Under the pieces are notes generated by a model. It had not been told where the DNA came from. It saw only the letters and a list, made by a program, of their open reading frames with translations, and ran no database searches. The translations under genes and the position numbers were made by a program. From Phormidium tanganyikae FI6-MK23 (GTDB lineage Bacteria; Cyanobacteriota; Cyanobacteriia; Leptolyngbyales; Leptolyngbyaceae), in contig JAHHHU010000015.1 in NCBI GenBank assembly GCA_019359175.1, positions 78,574-142,573 of the forward strand: a stretch of 64,000 nt of DNA. The letters run 5' to 3'. Shown here in pieces: positions 9,550 through 19,248 of this stretch (its first letter is position 1; each line of letters starts with the position of its first letter).

Positions 9550-10875
9550 ATGAAGCGTTTAAACGATCGAGCATTTCACATCCTCCAGACTGAGGTTCGG
9601 CGATGTCTTGATGTTAATGAGATTGGGCAAGTTCAGCTTGAGCTTGCCCTTCGTCGTTTGGAGAAGTTGCGCCTCCAGTCTGGTACGCCTGTAACCGAAG
9701 CAGAATTACGAGAAACGATCGTCGATCTAATTCCAAAGTTCGATCCTAAAGTTCTTCGCCAAGCAGCAAAAGCAAATTGCCCACCGTCGAGCCTCTGGTT
9801 GGGTCTTAAATTGGGAGCGATCGCGATCGTGGTCGGTGCTGGCGGAATTTGGTTGGTAAATCGTCCGATTCCGTGGATTCGTTATCCGGTGATGCAGGTT
9901 GCTCCGTTTCTGCTCACACCGAGTTACATGGCGATGGATCACGACTATCGAGGTGCGATCGCGCTGGTTGAACAATCGGACCAACTGGTGAATGAAGCGA
10001 CTGCATTTGAAGATTTAGACCTCGGAACGCAAAAAGTGAGAGCGGCTCAGAAGCATTTAGATCAATTGCCTGCTTGGTTTTTGGGACACTATCCAGAAGA
10101 TTACTGCCGCTGGGCAATGTGTCGATGGCGGTTCACGATCGACGAATTCAAATCTGCGCGGCAAGAGATTGCCCGCATGGATGCAAAGCTATTTCAGGAG
10201 AAGAATGCTCAAACTCGCTTCGAGCAAACTGAACAAGCGTTAGGCGAAGCAATTCGCGTGATTCGAGATAACGAGATTGGAGAAAATCGAACGGCTGCGA
10301 TCGCGGATTGGCGATCGGCAATTGATACTCTCAGCCAGCTTCCCGATTCAACTTTGGCGGGACGACTTGCCCGCAATAAATTAAGTGCAACCGAGCGCGA
10401 CTTTCAATCGCTCGTTGGATTTCAAGCGAATAGCGATCGTAATGGGCGCTTGATCGAAGTTGCGGAAATCAGTGCGAACGCTGCAAAACAGCAGACTAAA
10501 AAAGAGCCAATGTCGCTGATCGAACTTGAGCAAGTCCAAGAGGCTTGGAAAACTGCGATCGCAAAATTAGAGCGGATTCAAGACACCGATTCAGACTCTG
10601 TAGAAGCTGGACAGAGAATCATTGCCTACAAAACGAATCTCAACGCGATCGGGGTCAGAATCCAGCATGAGAAAGACTCAATCGGAGCCTACGAAACTGC
10701 GGAACGGATGAGCGAAAGACTCGCCTCAACAGCTAATCCAAAAATGGTCGATCGATCTTATGTTCTCGGACAGTACCGCGCGATTTTGAATCAACTGGGC
10801 AAAGTGAAACCAAATACAACGGTTTACACCAAAGCAGAAGAAATGAGAATTTCCGCTGAGAAACGGATGCAATAA
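9550..10875 (+). CDS. Hypothetical one-pass membrane protein with helical C-terminal region
   Basis: 441 aa; family not recognised. Residues 1-80 are soluble and helical (EVRRCLDVNEIGQVQLELALRRLEKLR). One TM segment is near 92-115 (LGLKLGAIAIVVGAGGIWLV). The large C-terminal part, probably outside the cytoplasm, is charged and helical with coiled-coil character: a conserved-looking GHYPEDYCRWAMCRWRF stretch near 176-192, then many Gln/Glu/Lys-rich helices. Start: ATG at 9550; the GTG immediately before it is the alternative. It stands alone, followed by a terminator and then the surface cluster. No catalytic motif is visible. Confidence 0.7.
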   Translation: MKRLNDRAFHILQTEVRRCLDVNEIGQVQLELALRRLEKLRLQSGTPVTEAELRETIVDLIPKFDPKVLRQAAKANCPPSSLWLGLKLGAIAIVVGAGGIWLVNRPIPWIRYPVMQVAPFLLTPSYMAMDHDYRGAIALVEQSDQLVNEATAFEDLDLGTQKVRAAQKHLDQLPAWFLGHYPEDYCRWAMCRWRFTIDEFKSARQEIARMDAKLFQEKNAQTRFEQTEQALGEAIRVIRDNEIGENRTAAIADWRSAIDTLSQLPDSTLAGRLARNKLSATERDFQSLVGFQANSDRNGRLIEVAEISANAAKQQTKKEPMSLIELEQVQEAWKTAIAKLERIQDTDSDSVEAGQRIIAYKTNLNAIGVRIQHEKDSIGAYETAERMSERLASTANPKMVDRSYVLGQYRAILNQLGKVKPNTTVYTKAEEMRISAEKRMQ

Positions 10876-11045
10876 GCTTGTTTCGAGTTTTTGCCCGATC
10901 GTTCCGCCGATTAGCCTATGCTGTCCCAACTTTTCCTCAGTGCTTTAGCGGAACTTCGCAAACCCTTGATAAAGATTGCACGATCTTGGGCACGTTCTAA
11001 ACGTACAAACTATGCCCTTTGGTAGATGATGCACAAAGTTAACTT

Positions 11046-11067
11046 GCGTTCAAACGCGGATTTTTTT
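11046..11067 (+). terminator. Short rho-independent terminator
   Basis: GCGTT-CA-AACGC stem-loop followed within 3 nt by seven T. It lies 170 nt after the stop of the 9550 gene and insulates the surface-protein operon from it. Confidence 0.7.
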
Positions 11068-11085
11068 GAGCCTTGTGCTTCTTGA

Positions 11086-11138
11086 GTCAATTAGAAGGTC
11101 AAACGCGCAGCACTTCCGCGTTTGACCTTCTAATTGAC
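11086..11138. repeat. Perfect 22-bp inverted repeat with 9-nt loop
   Basis: Arms 11086-11107 and 11117-11138 match perfectly (core AGAAGGTCAAACGCG). No T run follows on either side, so it is not an ordinary terminator. It sits about 95 nt before the first surface-protein start, probably in its 5' leader or promoter region. Confidence 0.85.
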
Positions 11139-11233
11139 CTTCACCAGCTTTTTCCTTAACTCGATCGCACTTTAACCCCAAATTGGGGCAAGTTTTGTGC
11201 GCCGTTTTCTCAATTCTTACTCTGTCGCCCAGT

Positions 11234-13690
11234 ATGAAAACAACTACTCATAAGCTTCTAGCTGCTACTTTCGTGATTGGAAGTAGTCTTTCTGGAGTTC
11301 AAACTGCTCTCGCTCAAACTGCTGCTGGCACAACCATTAGCAACACTGCAACCGCAACCTACTCCGACGGAACAACCACTTACAACGCCACTTCCAACAC
11401 CGTAACCGTCAAAGTTGCTGAAGTTCCAGGAATTAATATCGTGGCACAAAGTCCCAGTAACTCTACACCGATTCCAGGGACAACGATCACCGTTGATTTT
11501 GACATTACAAACGTTGGAAACGATCCAACTCAGTTCTTCATTCCGGGCAAAGTCAAACTATCGGATGGCACGAACTTTGAGCAAGTCGGTGATCTACAAA
11601 TCATTTCAGTGAATGGAACAACAGTAAGTGCCTCTGTTCCTGCGGATGGGGGTGAGACTGGAGCACTGTTAGGTGCAAATGGTTCAATTGCGGTCAGTGG
11701 TGTCGTTCGAGTTCGAGCCACAATTCTTGTTAGACCAACCGCGATCGCAACTTCAACCACAACGGTTTCCCTTGGAAATACGATTACGCCGAATGCTCAA
11801 AACGTCCCTCATGATCCGACGACGAATGCCGGTGGTAAGGATATCGATGTTCACACCGTAGACAATGCAGATACGGTTGCAGGCGAAACTCCAGGCGTGA
11901 TCACCCAAATCAACGAAGCGATGGCGACTAGTACTGCCATTACAGTCAATGCTCGTTTGCAAGCTTTTGCCACTCTTCTCAAGGCAACCTCAAGCTACAG
12001 CAACAACAACACGCCTTCAGTCTTAACAGACGACACATTGACCTATTCGTTAGCACTCCGGGTAGAAAATCCAGCTTCACCTCCCACTGGGCTGGTCGCT
12101 TCAGATCTACATCCAACTGCAATCAACTTAGATGGTGGCACTGGCAATCAAAACCGCATTCTCGTTTCTGATGCCATTCCCGCAGGAACGGAGCTGAGTT
12201 CTACAATTCCAACCCCACCAGACAATACATGGCAGGTGGTCTACACGTTGAGCGATGTCTCAGTTGCAGCACACAAAGCAAACTGGGTTACAGTTCGTCC
12301 TGCTGGCACGATTACGCGGGTGGGTTTTATTCGATCGACATCGGTTCTAAAAGGAGCATCCGTCACAGGCTTCTCGTTCTCGGTGAATCCGCTCTCTAGC
12401 TTTACAGGCGGACGAGTCGCAAACATTGCCCAAGCCTTTGGTCAATCTCAGCCCGGAGCTACTACACCCGGAACCTCTACTCAACTGGTTTACGATGAAT
12501 CCGGTGATCAGTCGCCCAACAACCAACTGGACGGTGGCAACCCTGATCCAACAACGGGTGGCGCACCTGGAACGGGTCTTGGCATTGGTGATGGAGTCGC
12601 AGACCCAACGAAGGACGGTATTGATCCAGGAACCGGAACAAATTCAGCCGACACCGCAACCACCAACCAAGGTAGCAACAATGATACCGACGGGGGCGAA
12701 GACACGGTTTCTACGATCGCTGCAACTCCGCTCAACGGCCCGAACAATCGCCCCGATGCGATCAACACGACCAATAATGACGACTTTACCAATCGATCGA
12801 TTCAGCTTCCCGCCGATCTCAATCCTGCAACTCCATTAACGGATGCTCAAACACCCGCAGTAACCTTCAATAACACCGTTCAGAACACTAGCGGTAGCCC
12901 ACAAACGATCGCACTGCTTCCGACTGCGCCTGCAACCGCCGTCGATCTCCCGCTTGGAACACTCGTCACGATTACTGCGGGAACTGATATTGCGGTTTAT
13001 CGCTATGACGGAACGAAGTTTGTGTTTCAAGCCACGGGCAGCAGCAATACAAGCGCAACTGATCCGGTAAAACTGATGGACATTCCAGCGAGTGACAATG
13101 CTCCGGGAGGTTTAGACCAGGTGAATTACACGATGACGATCGACCTTCCGGGAAGTACAGTAGCTGACCCGATCGCGCAAGTCAAAGGATTCCCAGTTCC
13201 GATTCTGGCATTTGTCGATCAAAACAATAACGGTGCTCCAACCAACACCCCTGGAAACCTCACGATCAACCGACTCTATACCGGATATGTCGGACTTGAA
13301 AAAGATGCCCGCATTCTAGAGGGAGGAAGTGAAGTTGTTGGATACACCACCGATCAAACTGCGTTGAGCGCTGCCGCAAGACCTGGACGAATCATCGAAT
13401 ATCGAATTCGTTACCGCAACGTTTCGACCCTTGCTCCGAGCAATTCTGGCAGCGTTGACCTTCCAGCAAACAACTTAGTCATCACTGAAGATGGCTTAGA
13501 TGCTCCGAACAATTGGTTCACATCCACAAAAGACCCTGTGAGCGGAACGATTCCAGGTTCGGCAATTGATCCGAATGGAACCATCGGCGGCACATCCAAC
13601 GGCGGAGACATCCAAATCTACGTTGACACGCTGACAAGCCTTGCCCCTCAAGGCTCAGGAACATTCATCTTCCGTCGCCGAATTAATTAG
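11234..13690 (+). CDS. Exported DUF11-like surface protein
   Basis: 818 aa from ATG 11234, chosen because it begins a clean signal peptide (MKTTTHKLLAATFV...TALAQ); the frame opens upstream at 11183. The mature chain is Thr/Asn/Asp/Gly-rich and beta-stranded, with DUF11-like Ig folds: an N-terminal TTISNTATATYSDG stretch, a domain near 50-130 (IPGTTITVDFDITNVGND), an Asp/Asn/Gly-rich Ca-binding-like linker (about 420-500) and a final domain ending GTFIFRRRIN. There is no TM anchor, LPXTG or PEP-CTERM. It is the first gene of a five-gene co-directional block, 20 nt before the next. Role inferred: extracellular or outer-membrane-attached structural protein. Confidence 0.82.
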   Translation: MKTTTHKLLAATFVIGSSLSGVQTALAQTAAGTTISNTATATYSDGTTTYNATSNTVTVKVAEVPGINIVAQSPSNSTPIPGTTITVDFDITNVGNDPTQFFIPGKVKLSDGTNFEQVGDLQIISVNGTTVSASVPADGGETGALLGANGSIAVSGVVRVRATILVRPTAIATSTTTVSLGNTITPNAQNVPHDPTTNAGGKDIDVHTVDNADTVAGETPGVITQINEAMATSTAITVNARLQAFATLLKATSSYSNNNTPSVLTDDTLTYSLALRVENPASPPTGLVASDLHPTAINLDGGTGNQNRILVSDAIPAGTELSSTIPTPPDNTWQVVYTLSDVSVAAHKANWVTVRPAGTITRVGFIRSTSVLKGASVTGFSFSVNPLSSFTGGRVANIAQAFGQSQPGATTPGTSTQLVYDESGDQSPNNQLDGGNPDPTTGGAPGTGLGIGDGVADPTKDGIDPGTGTNSADTATTNQGSNNDTDGGEDTVSTIAATPLNGPNNRPDAINTTNNDDFTNRSIQLPADLNPATPLTDAQTPAVTFNNTVQNTSGSPQTIALLPTAPATAVDLPLGTLVTITAGTDIAVYRYDGTKFVFQATGSSNTSATDPVKLMDIPASDNAPGGLDQVNYTMTIDLPGSTVADPIAQVKGFPVPILAFVDQNNNGAPTNTPGNLTINRLYTGYVGLEKDARILEGGSEVVGYTTDQTALSAAARPGRIIEYRIRYRNVSTLAPSNSGSVDLPANNLVITEDGLDAPNNWFTSTKDPVSGTIPGSAIDPNGTIGGTSNGGDIQIYVDTLTSLAPQGSGTFIFRRRIN

Positions 13691-13710
13691 TGGAACTATA
13701 GGAGAGAACA

Positions 13711-14271
13711 ATGAAACGGAATTTTCTTTGGATTGGGTTAGGACTTACGGCAACGGTAGCGATGTTTCCGATCGATGGAACACCCGCCGCTGCCAGATTA
13801 TTCGATCGCGGTTTGTCGATCGCTCAAACGCTAAACCAGCCGAAAGTTGAACTGAAATTGATCGCAAAACAGAAGGTCGTGCAGAAAGATTCTCAAGGCA
13901 AAGAGCAAGCGTCTTGGGCGGTGTTGACCAAAGATACAACTGTTCAGAAAGGGGCAATTCTGCGATTTCAAGTCGTTGCTAAGAACACAGGCGATCGAGC
14001 TGCTGAAAAGCTCGTGGTGACGCAGCCGATTCCGAAGGGAACGACTTATGCGATCGGAACTGCGACTCAAAGCGGGGCAGAACTCACCTATAGCATTGAT
14101 GGCGGCAAAACGTTCGCGGCGAATCCGATGGTGCAAGTGACTTTACCCGATGGCAGAGCAGTGATGCAGCCTGCGCCTCCTGAAGCTTACAGCCATGTGC
14201 GCTGGACACTTGGCAAAGCGATCGCGCCGAAAAGCGGGCTGGAGTTGACCTACGACGTAAGCGTTCGGTAA
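13711..14271 (+). CDS. Small exported single-domain DUF11-like protein
   Basis: 186 aa. Signal peptide at residues 1-28 (MKRNFLWIGLGLTATVAMFP...), then one beta-rich domain with a typical DUF11 pattern: VQKGAILRFQVVAKNTGDRAAEKLVVTQPIPKGTTY, and a C-terminal SGLELTYDVSVR strand. It has no lipobox Cys or TM anchor. AGGAGA lies just before the ATG. It follows the large surface protein by 20 nt, so it is almost surely co-transcribed, and a strong hairpin comes 8 nt after the stop. Likely a periplasmic or surface partner subunit (inference). Confidence 0.78.
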   Translation: MKRNFLWIGLGLTATVAMFPIDGTPAAARLFDRGLSIAQTLNQPKVELKLIAKQKVVQKDSQGKEQASWAVLTKDTTVQKGAILRFQVVAKNTGDRAAEKLVVTQPIPKGTTYAIGTATQSGAELTYSIDGGKTFAANPMVQVTLPDGRAVMQPAPPEAYSHVRWTLGKAIAPKSGLELTYDVSVR

Positions 14272-14279
14272 CTGCCTGG

Positions 14280-14316
14280 AACTTCGATCGCGCTCAAACT
14301 GCGATCGAAGTTTTCT
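14280..14316 (+). terminator. Intra-cluster terminator with HIP1-like stem
   Basis: Perfect 12-bp stem (AACTTCGATCGC / GCGATCGAAGTT) with a 9-nt loop, and a T-rich tail from 14311. It lies between the second and third surface genes and could lower expression of the downstream three relative to the first two. Confidence 0.8.
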
Positions 14317-14343
14317 TCCCTGAAAATTTACCCCTTCAAGACC

Positions 14344-15855
14344 GTGAACCTATCGACCTCGACCAAAGTGCATCGGCTTTACCGCACTCTCAATGCTTGC
14401 AGTGCTGCATTGTTGGTTAGCTCTTTTAGTGCTGCTGCTTTTACGAATTCTGCACAAGCACAAACAAAGACCGCAACCATTACAAATCGCGCAACTTACC
14501 GCTACAGCGATCCAGCAGGCAGCACATTCAGTAGTTCTACAAATCAGCTTCAGCAAGGCTTGATCGATCCACTTGGTCGGATTACAGGATGTGCAGGCGA
14601 AGTCTTATCGAGCTATTCAGGGTTTAGCATGAGTGTCTATGAAGCCGATGCGTCTGGGGTTGAACTCGGTGCGATCATGTCTCTGACACGAACAGAGCTT
14701 CCTGATATTCCGAACAATGGAATCTCGGCTGGACTTGATCCAAATCGCCAAAATAGCAATCCTTTCTTTCTCGGCACAAACAGCGATGGTCGGTATAACT
14801 TCCTGCTTGATGATACACGCGGACAATTAGCGATCGGCAAACGCTATATTCTCGTGATCACTCCACCCCAAGGATCAATCTACAGCCAGCGTCGAGTGCG
14901 GTTAACGATTACAGGTCGTACAGGGCGGCAGGTTGCTTACAATGCTACTTCGCTCGATGGTAAACCACTAAACACAACAACAGGTTTAACCTCGATCGAT
15001 GGACAGTTGAACATTCAAGATGCAGAGCAGGTCGGATTGTCGCTTGCTGCGATCGATGTGGATGCAAGTATCTGTCAAGGACAGGCGATTCAGATTATTA
15101 AAACCGCAGATAGAGCGACCGCAGTACCAGGAGACACCGTTCTATATCGGCTCTCAGTTCGCAATCTCGCTAGCGCTCCCGTGAGCAATTTAACCATCAC
15201 AGACTTATTGCCGCTCGGTTTCCGATTCCGTGAAAATAGCGCAAAAGCAGAATTTCAAAACACGATCGTTCCAGTAGGCGCAAGTGCGAACGGTTCTACA
15301 ATCACTTTTACCCTTTCAAACATCACCCTTCCAGCGAACGATGGGGCAAAGACTCCAGTTCTCAACATTGCTTACGCAGCAACATTAACACCGGACGCAA
15401 TTCGAGGAACAGGACAGAATCGCGCTTCTGTTCAAGGAACGCGATCGGACAATCAAGACATTGTGAGAGATGGCCCTGCACTGCATCGACTGCGGGTTCG
15501 CAATGGGATTTTAACCGACTGTGGAACGATTATCGGTCGAGTATTTGAAGATAAAAACTTTGATGGTGAACAGCAGGCTGGAGAGCCTGGAATCCCGAAT
15601 GCAGTGGTGTTCCTAGATGACGGCAATCGCATCACAACGGATCAAAATGGATTGTTCTCCGTTGCGAATGTGCTATCAGGATATCGCACAGGTGTTTTAG
15701 ATCTCAGCAGCATTCCGAACTACACGCTTGCCCCGAATCAGAAATTTAGTGAGCGCAATAGTCAATCTCGTTTAGTTCACCTCGCGCCCGGTGGATTGGT
15801 GCGAATGAACTTTTCGGTCACTCCAGCGCAACGGGGGCAGGAAAATGAAATTTAG
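14344..15855 (+). CDS. Exported DUF11 / SdrD-B-like protein
   Basis: 503 aa from a GTG start. Signal peptide to about residue 39 (ends NSAQAQ), a beta-rich N-terminal region with NRATYRYSDPAG, a DUF11 domain near 250-370 (IIKTADRATAVPGDTVLYRLSVRN), and an SdrD-B/Cna-B-like domain near 393-460 (GRVFEDKNFDGEQQ, GEPGIPNAVVFLDDG). Its stop overlaps the start of the outer-membrane protein gene by 11 nt, implying translational coupling. In other bacteria an SdrD-B-like domain can sit directly in front of an Ig/beta-barrel chain; here the two parts are separate, coupled genes (inference). No anchor motif is visible. Confidence 0.82.
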   Translation: MNLSTSTKVHRLYRTLNACSAALLVSSFSAAAFTNSAQAQTKTATITNRATYRYSDPAGSTFSSSTNQLQQGLIDPLGRITGCAGEVLSSYSGFSMSVYEADASGVELGAIMSLTRTELPDIPNNGISAGLDPNRQNSNPFFLGTNSDGRYNFLLDDTRGQLAIGKRYILVITPPQGSIYSQRRVRLTITGRTGRQVAYNATSLDGKPLNTTTGLTSIDGQLNIQDAEQVGLSLAAIDVDASICQGQAIQIIKTADRATAVPGDTVLYRLSVRNLASAPVSNLTITDLLPLGFRFRENSAKAEFQNTIVPVGASANGSTITFTLSNITLPANDGAKTPVLNIAYAATLTPDAIRGTGQNRASVQGTRSDNQDIVRDGPALHRLRVRNGILTDCGTIIGRVFEDKNFDGEQQAGEPGIPNAVVFLDDGNRITTDQNGLFSVANVLSGYRTGVLDLSSIPNYTLAPNQKFSERNSQSRLVHLAPGGLVRMNFSVTPAQRGQENEI

Positions 15856-18800
15856 CAAACGATCGATTTACGCATTCTGTTTGATCCCGTTGATTGCAAT
15901 CGCAATTAAAGTTCCTCAAGCGATCGCAACTCCCGTTCCCGCCCAAACCCAGCCGCAAGTCGTTCTAAAGTTCGTTTCTCCAACGCCTGACAGTGTTCTT
16001 GATCTACCTTCTGCAACGGTTGTATTGCAATACCCGAAAGGCGCACAGGTTGAACTCTTCGCAAATGGAGAGCGTGTTCTCGATCGCTTAATCGGACGCA
16101 CCGAAACCAGCAGCACCACGATCACACAAACGTGGTACGGTGTTTCGCTCAAAGAAGGCAAGAACACATTAACGGCGCAGACTGTTATCAATGGCGTAGA
16201 AGTTGAAAGCACTTCGGTGGATGTGCAAGTTCGAGGAGAAGCGACGAAGTTAACAATCAACTCAGCCGAATCGCGCATTCCGGCAGATGGTCGATCGATT
16301 GCTAGGATCGAAGGTCAGCTATTAGATGCACAAGGTAATTTATCAAATCGCGATACGACAGTTACTTTATCGGCAACCGCAGGCGAATTTACTGGAGCAG
16401 ATGCAGACCGAGATCAGCCTGGGTTTCAAGTCAAAGCACAGCAAGGGCGATTTACAGCAACCTTGAGAGCGGGACTTGATCCGAGAACTGTCACCGTTCA
16501 GGCGCGTGCAAATACACTGGAAGCTTTTTCACAACTGAGTTTTGAAACTGATCTCAGACCTGCGATAGCAACAGGTGTGATTGATCTGCGCTTAGGAAAA
16601 CGTGGGACGGACTACTACGGTAGTTTGAGAAACTTCAATCCCGCCGACGGCAACAATTCTTACCGGCTCGATGCCAAAGCCGCAGTCTTCGCGACAGGTC
16701 GCATCGGGACTTGGCTCTTTACAGGAGCCTACAACAATAGCCGAACACTGAATGAAACCTGTGATTCGACTTCGCGTTTATATCGGGACACTCAAGCCTG
16801 TGATCAAAACTATCCGGTCTATGGTGATAGTTCCTCTACAACCGTAACGACTCCATCGCAAGATAGTTTGTATCTCAAGTTTGAGCGGACTTCTCCCGTT
16901 CCGGGTGCGGGAACTGACTATGCGATGTGGGGCGACTACAACACTGAGGAATTCGCACGTCGATCGCAACAATTTACCGCCACCACGCGCCAACTCCACG
17001 GGTTCAAAGCAAACTACAATGTCGGAAGTCTGCAAGTCACAGGCATCTTTGCCGATAGCTTAGAAGGGTTTCAGCGAGATACGATCGCACCCGATGGCAC
17101 AAGCGGCTTCTACTTTGTTTCGCGACGATTGCTAATCGAAGGCAGCGAGAATGTTTTTCTCGAAACCGAAGAACTGAATCGACCGGGAACCGTGATCGAT
17201 CGTAAACCGCTCAATCGAGGGGCAGACTATGATGTTGACTACGATCGAGGTTCTCTTCTGTTTCGTCAGCCGATTCTCAGAACCGATGTCGGTCAGAACG
17301 GTGAAACGTTGGTGCGTCGCATTGTCGTGACTTACCAGTATGACCAACCCGGATCGAACAATAACATCTATGCGGGTCGGGTTCAGTACAACATTGCGCG
17401 GGGACTCGATCGAGAAAGTTGGATCGGCGCAACGTACTTCAAAGAAAATCAAGGAGTCCGCCAATTTGAACTATTCGGAGCTGATGCGCTACTAACGTTT
17501 GGAACATCAACTCAGTTGATTGCAGAATATGCACATTCTGAAAGCTCATTAGACTTTGGCAATGAGGTTCGCGGTTCAGCCTATCGCTTTGAACTCAACA
17601 GCAAAATCGCTCAAGGCGTTTTTGGACAAGCTTACTACCGCAAAACGGATGCAGGCTTTAACAACAACGCGACGACTAGCTTTACACCGGGACAAACCCG
17701 CTACGGCGCACAAGTGACCGCTGCGATTTCTCCGACGACCAATGTGAGAGTTCAGTACGACAAGGAAGACAATACAGGGGTTGCACCTCGTCCGTTAACG
17801 CTGATTGATGAATTGATCACGCCTCGCACCGCTCCCACACCTGGATCGCGCGTAGACAACTCTCTGACAACTATCACAGCAGGCGTTGATCAAAAGTTTG
17901 GAACTGCAAACTTTAGCTTAGATTGGCTACATCGCGATCGACAAGATCGCCTCACGCCTTCCGTCTTCGACACCAGTTCTGGTCAATTGCGATCGCGTCT
18001 CACTTTCCCACTCACCCAAACCCTCACCTTTCTCGCCCAAAACGAAACCACTTTGTCTTCTGAGGTGGATCAGGTTTACAACGATCGAACATTGCTCGGC
18101 TTAAACTGGCGTGCAATGCCTGGAGTGAGTGTTCAACTCTCACAGCAGTTCTATCATCGCGGTCAATTTGCAGGCGAATCGCTTACGAATCTCAGCGTAT
18201 TAGGTGAATATAAGCTGCTACGAGACACGACTCTAACCGGACGCTATACGCTGCTCGGCGGTGCAAACGGAATGAACATTCAATCCGCAGTTGGACTCAA
18301 TCAAATTCTGAAGCTCTCTCCTGGACTGCGAATGAATCTGGCTTATGAGCATATCTTTAGCACGATCTCCAGCCAGAGCGCATCGGGAAGCATTTTTGCT
18401 CAACCGTTTGCAGTTGGACAGAGTGCTTCTAGTTTAGGACTCGATGGCGGTGATAACTACAGCATCGGACTCGAATACTCGGACGATTCTAAGTTTCAAG
18501 CGAGTGCTAGATATGAACATCGCACTTCTTCCGCTGGCGCAAACACTGTCATCTCAGCTAGTGCCGCCGGCAAGATCAGTCCTTCACTCACCGCATTAGT
18601 TCAATACCAACAAGCTAACGCCGCAAACCAAACTTTAGTTGGACTCGACGACACGAAAACCTTAAAAGTTGGACTGGCTTACCGCGATCCGAATGACGAT
18701 CGCTTTAATGCTCTCCTGCGCTACGAATACCGCAAAAATCCCTCCACGATTCCCGATACGATCCTCTTTGGCAGCGGGACAGGCACAAACGAGAACCTTT

Positions 18801-19240
18801 TTGCGATCGAAGCCATCTACGCTCCAGACTGGCGCTGGGAATTTTACGGAAAATGTGCCTTGAGAGATAGCACCTCGTATCTTGCAAGTGATTTAGCAGG
18901 AACGAGTACAGTCACGCTGGCACAAGGGCGCGCGGTCTACCGTTTAGGCTACCGCTGGGATGTCGCAGCCGAAGGACGCTGGATCGGTCAATCCAACACA
19001 GGCTTTAACGAACTCGGTTGGGCACTGGAAGCGGGATATTATTTATCACCGAATCTTAGATTATCAGCAGGTTATAGCTTTGGACGGGCAAACGATCGAG
19101 ATTTTACGGGTTCGCGATCGTCCGGTGGCGTGTATTTTGGCGTAACCCTCAAAGTCAACGAACTGTTCAACGGCTTCGGACTGCAACGCATTCCTAAACC
19201 GCAATCGGAACCAAAACCTGTTGCAATTTCAGAGAATTGA
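15845..19240 (+). CDS. Large outer-membrane beta-barrel protein with Ig/Big-1 domains
   Basis: 1131 aa. Signal peptide at residues 1-30; an Ig-like domain near 38-130 (YPKGAQVELFANGERV); a Big-1/invasin-type domain near 133-235 (INSAESRIPADGRSIARIEGQLLDAQGN); then about 850 residues of alternating, aromatic-ended strands separated by Asn/Gly/Asp-rich turns, typical of a large beta-barrel (repeated YEHRTSS, LEYSDDSKFQASARYEH, YRLGYRWDVAAEGRWIG). The last strands (GGVYFGVTLKVNELF) precede a 20-residue Pro-rich tail. No TonB box or plug is recognisable. Its neighbours are exported surface proteins, so it may anchor or export them (inference). The next start overlaps or abuts this stop. Confidence 0.82.
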   Translation: MKFSKRSIYAFCLIPLIAIAIKVPQAIATPVPAQTQPQVVLKFVSPTPDSVLDLPSATVVLQYPKGAQVELFANGERVLDRLIGRTETSSTTITQTWYGVSLKEGKNTLTAQTVINGVEVESTSVDVQVRGEATKLTINSAESRIPADGRSIARIEGQLLDAQGNLSNRDTTVTLSATAGEFTGADADRDQPGFQVKAQQGRFTATLRAGLDPRTVTVQARANTLEAFSQLSFETDLRPAIATGVIDLRLGKRGTDYYGSLRNFNPADGNNSYRLDAKAAVFATGRIGTWLFTGAYNNSRTLNETCDSTSRLYRDTQACDQNYPVYGDSSSTTVTTPSQDSLYLKFERTSPVPGAGTDYAMWGDYNTEEFARRSQQFTATTRQLHGFKANYNVGSLQVTGIFADSLEGFQRDTIAPDGTSGFYFVSRRLLIEGSENVFLETEELNRPGTVIDRKPLNRGADYDVDYDRGSLLFRQPILRTDVGQNGETLVRRIVVTYQYDQPGSNNNIYAGRVQYNIARGLDRESWIGATYFKENQGVRQFELFGADALLTFGTSTQLIAEYAHSESSLDFGNEVRGSAYRFELNSKIAQGVFGQAYYRKTDAGFNNNATTSFTPGQTRYGAQVTAAISPTTNVRVQYDKEDNTGVAPRPLTLIDELITPRTAPTPGSRVDNSLTTITAGVDQKFGTANFSLDWLHRDRQDRLTPSVFDTSSGQLRSRLTFPLTQTLTFLAQNETTLSSEVDQVYNDRTLLGLNWRAMPGVSVQLSQQFYHRGQFAGESLTNLSVLGEYKLLRDTTLTGRYTLLGGANGMNIQSAVGLNQILKLSPGLRMNLAYEHIFSTISSQSASGSIFAQPFAVGQSASSLGLDGGDNYSIGLEYSDDSKFQASARYEHRTSSAGANTVISASAAGKISPSLTALVQYQQANAANQTLVGLDDTKTLKVGLAYRDPNDDRFNALLRYEYRKNPSTIPDTILFGSGTGTNENLFAIEAIYAPDWRWEFYGKCALRDSTSYLASDLAGTSTVTLAQGRAVYRLGYRWDVAAEGRWIGQSNTGFNELGWALEAGYYLSPNLRLSAGYSFGRANDRDFTGSRSSGGVYFGVTLKVNELFNGFGLQRIPKPQSEPKPVAISEN

Positions 19241-19248
19241 GAACCAAT

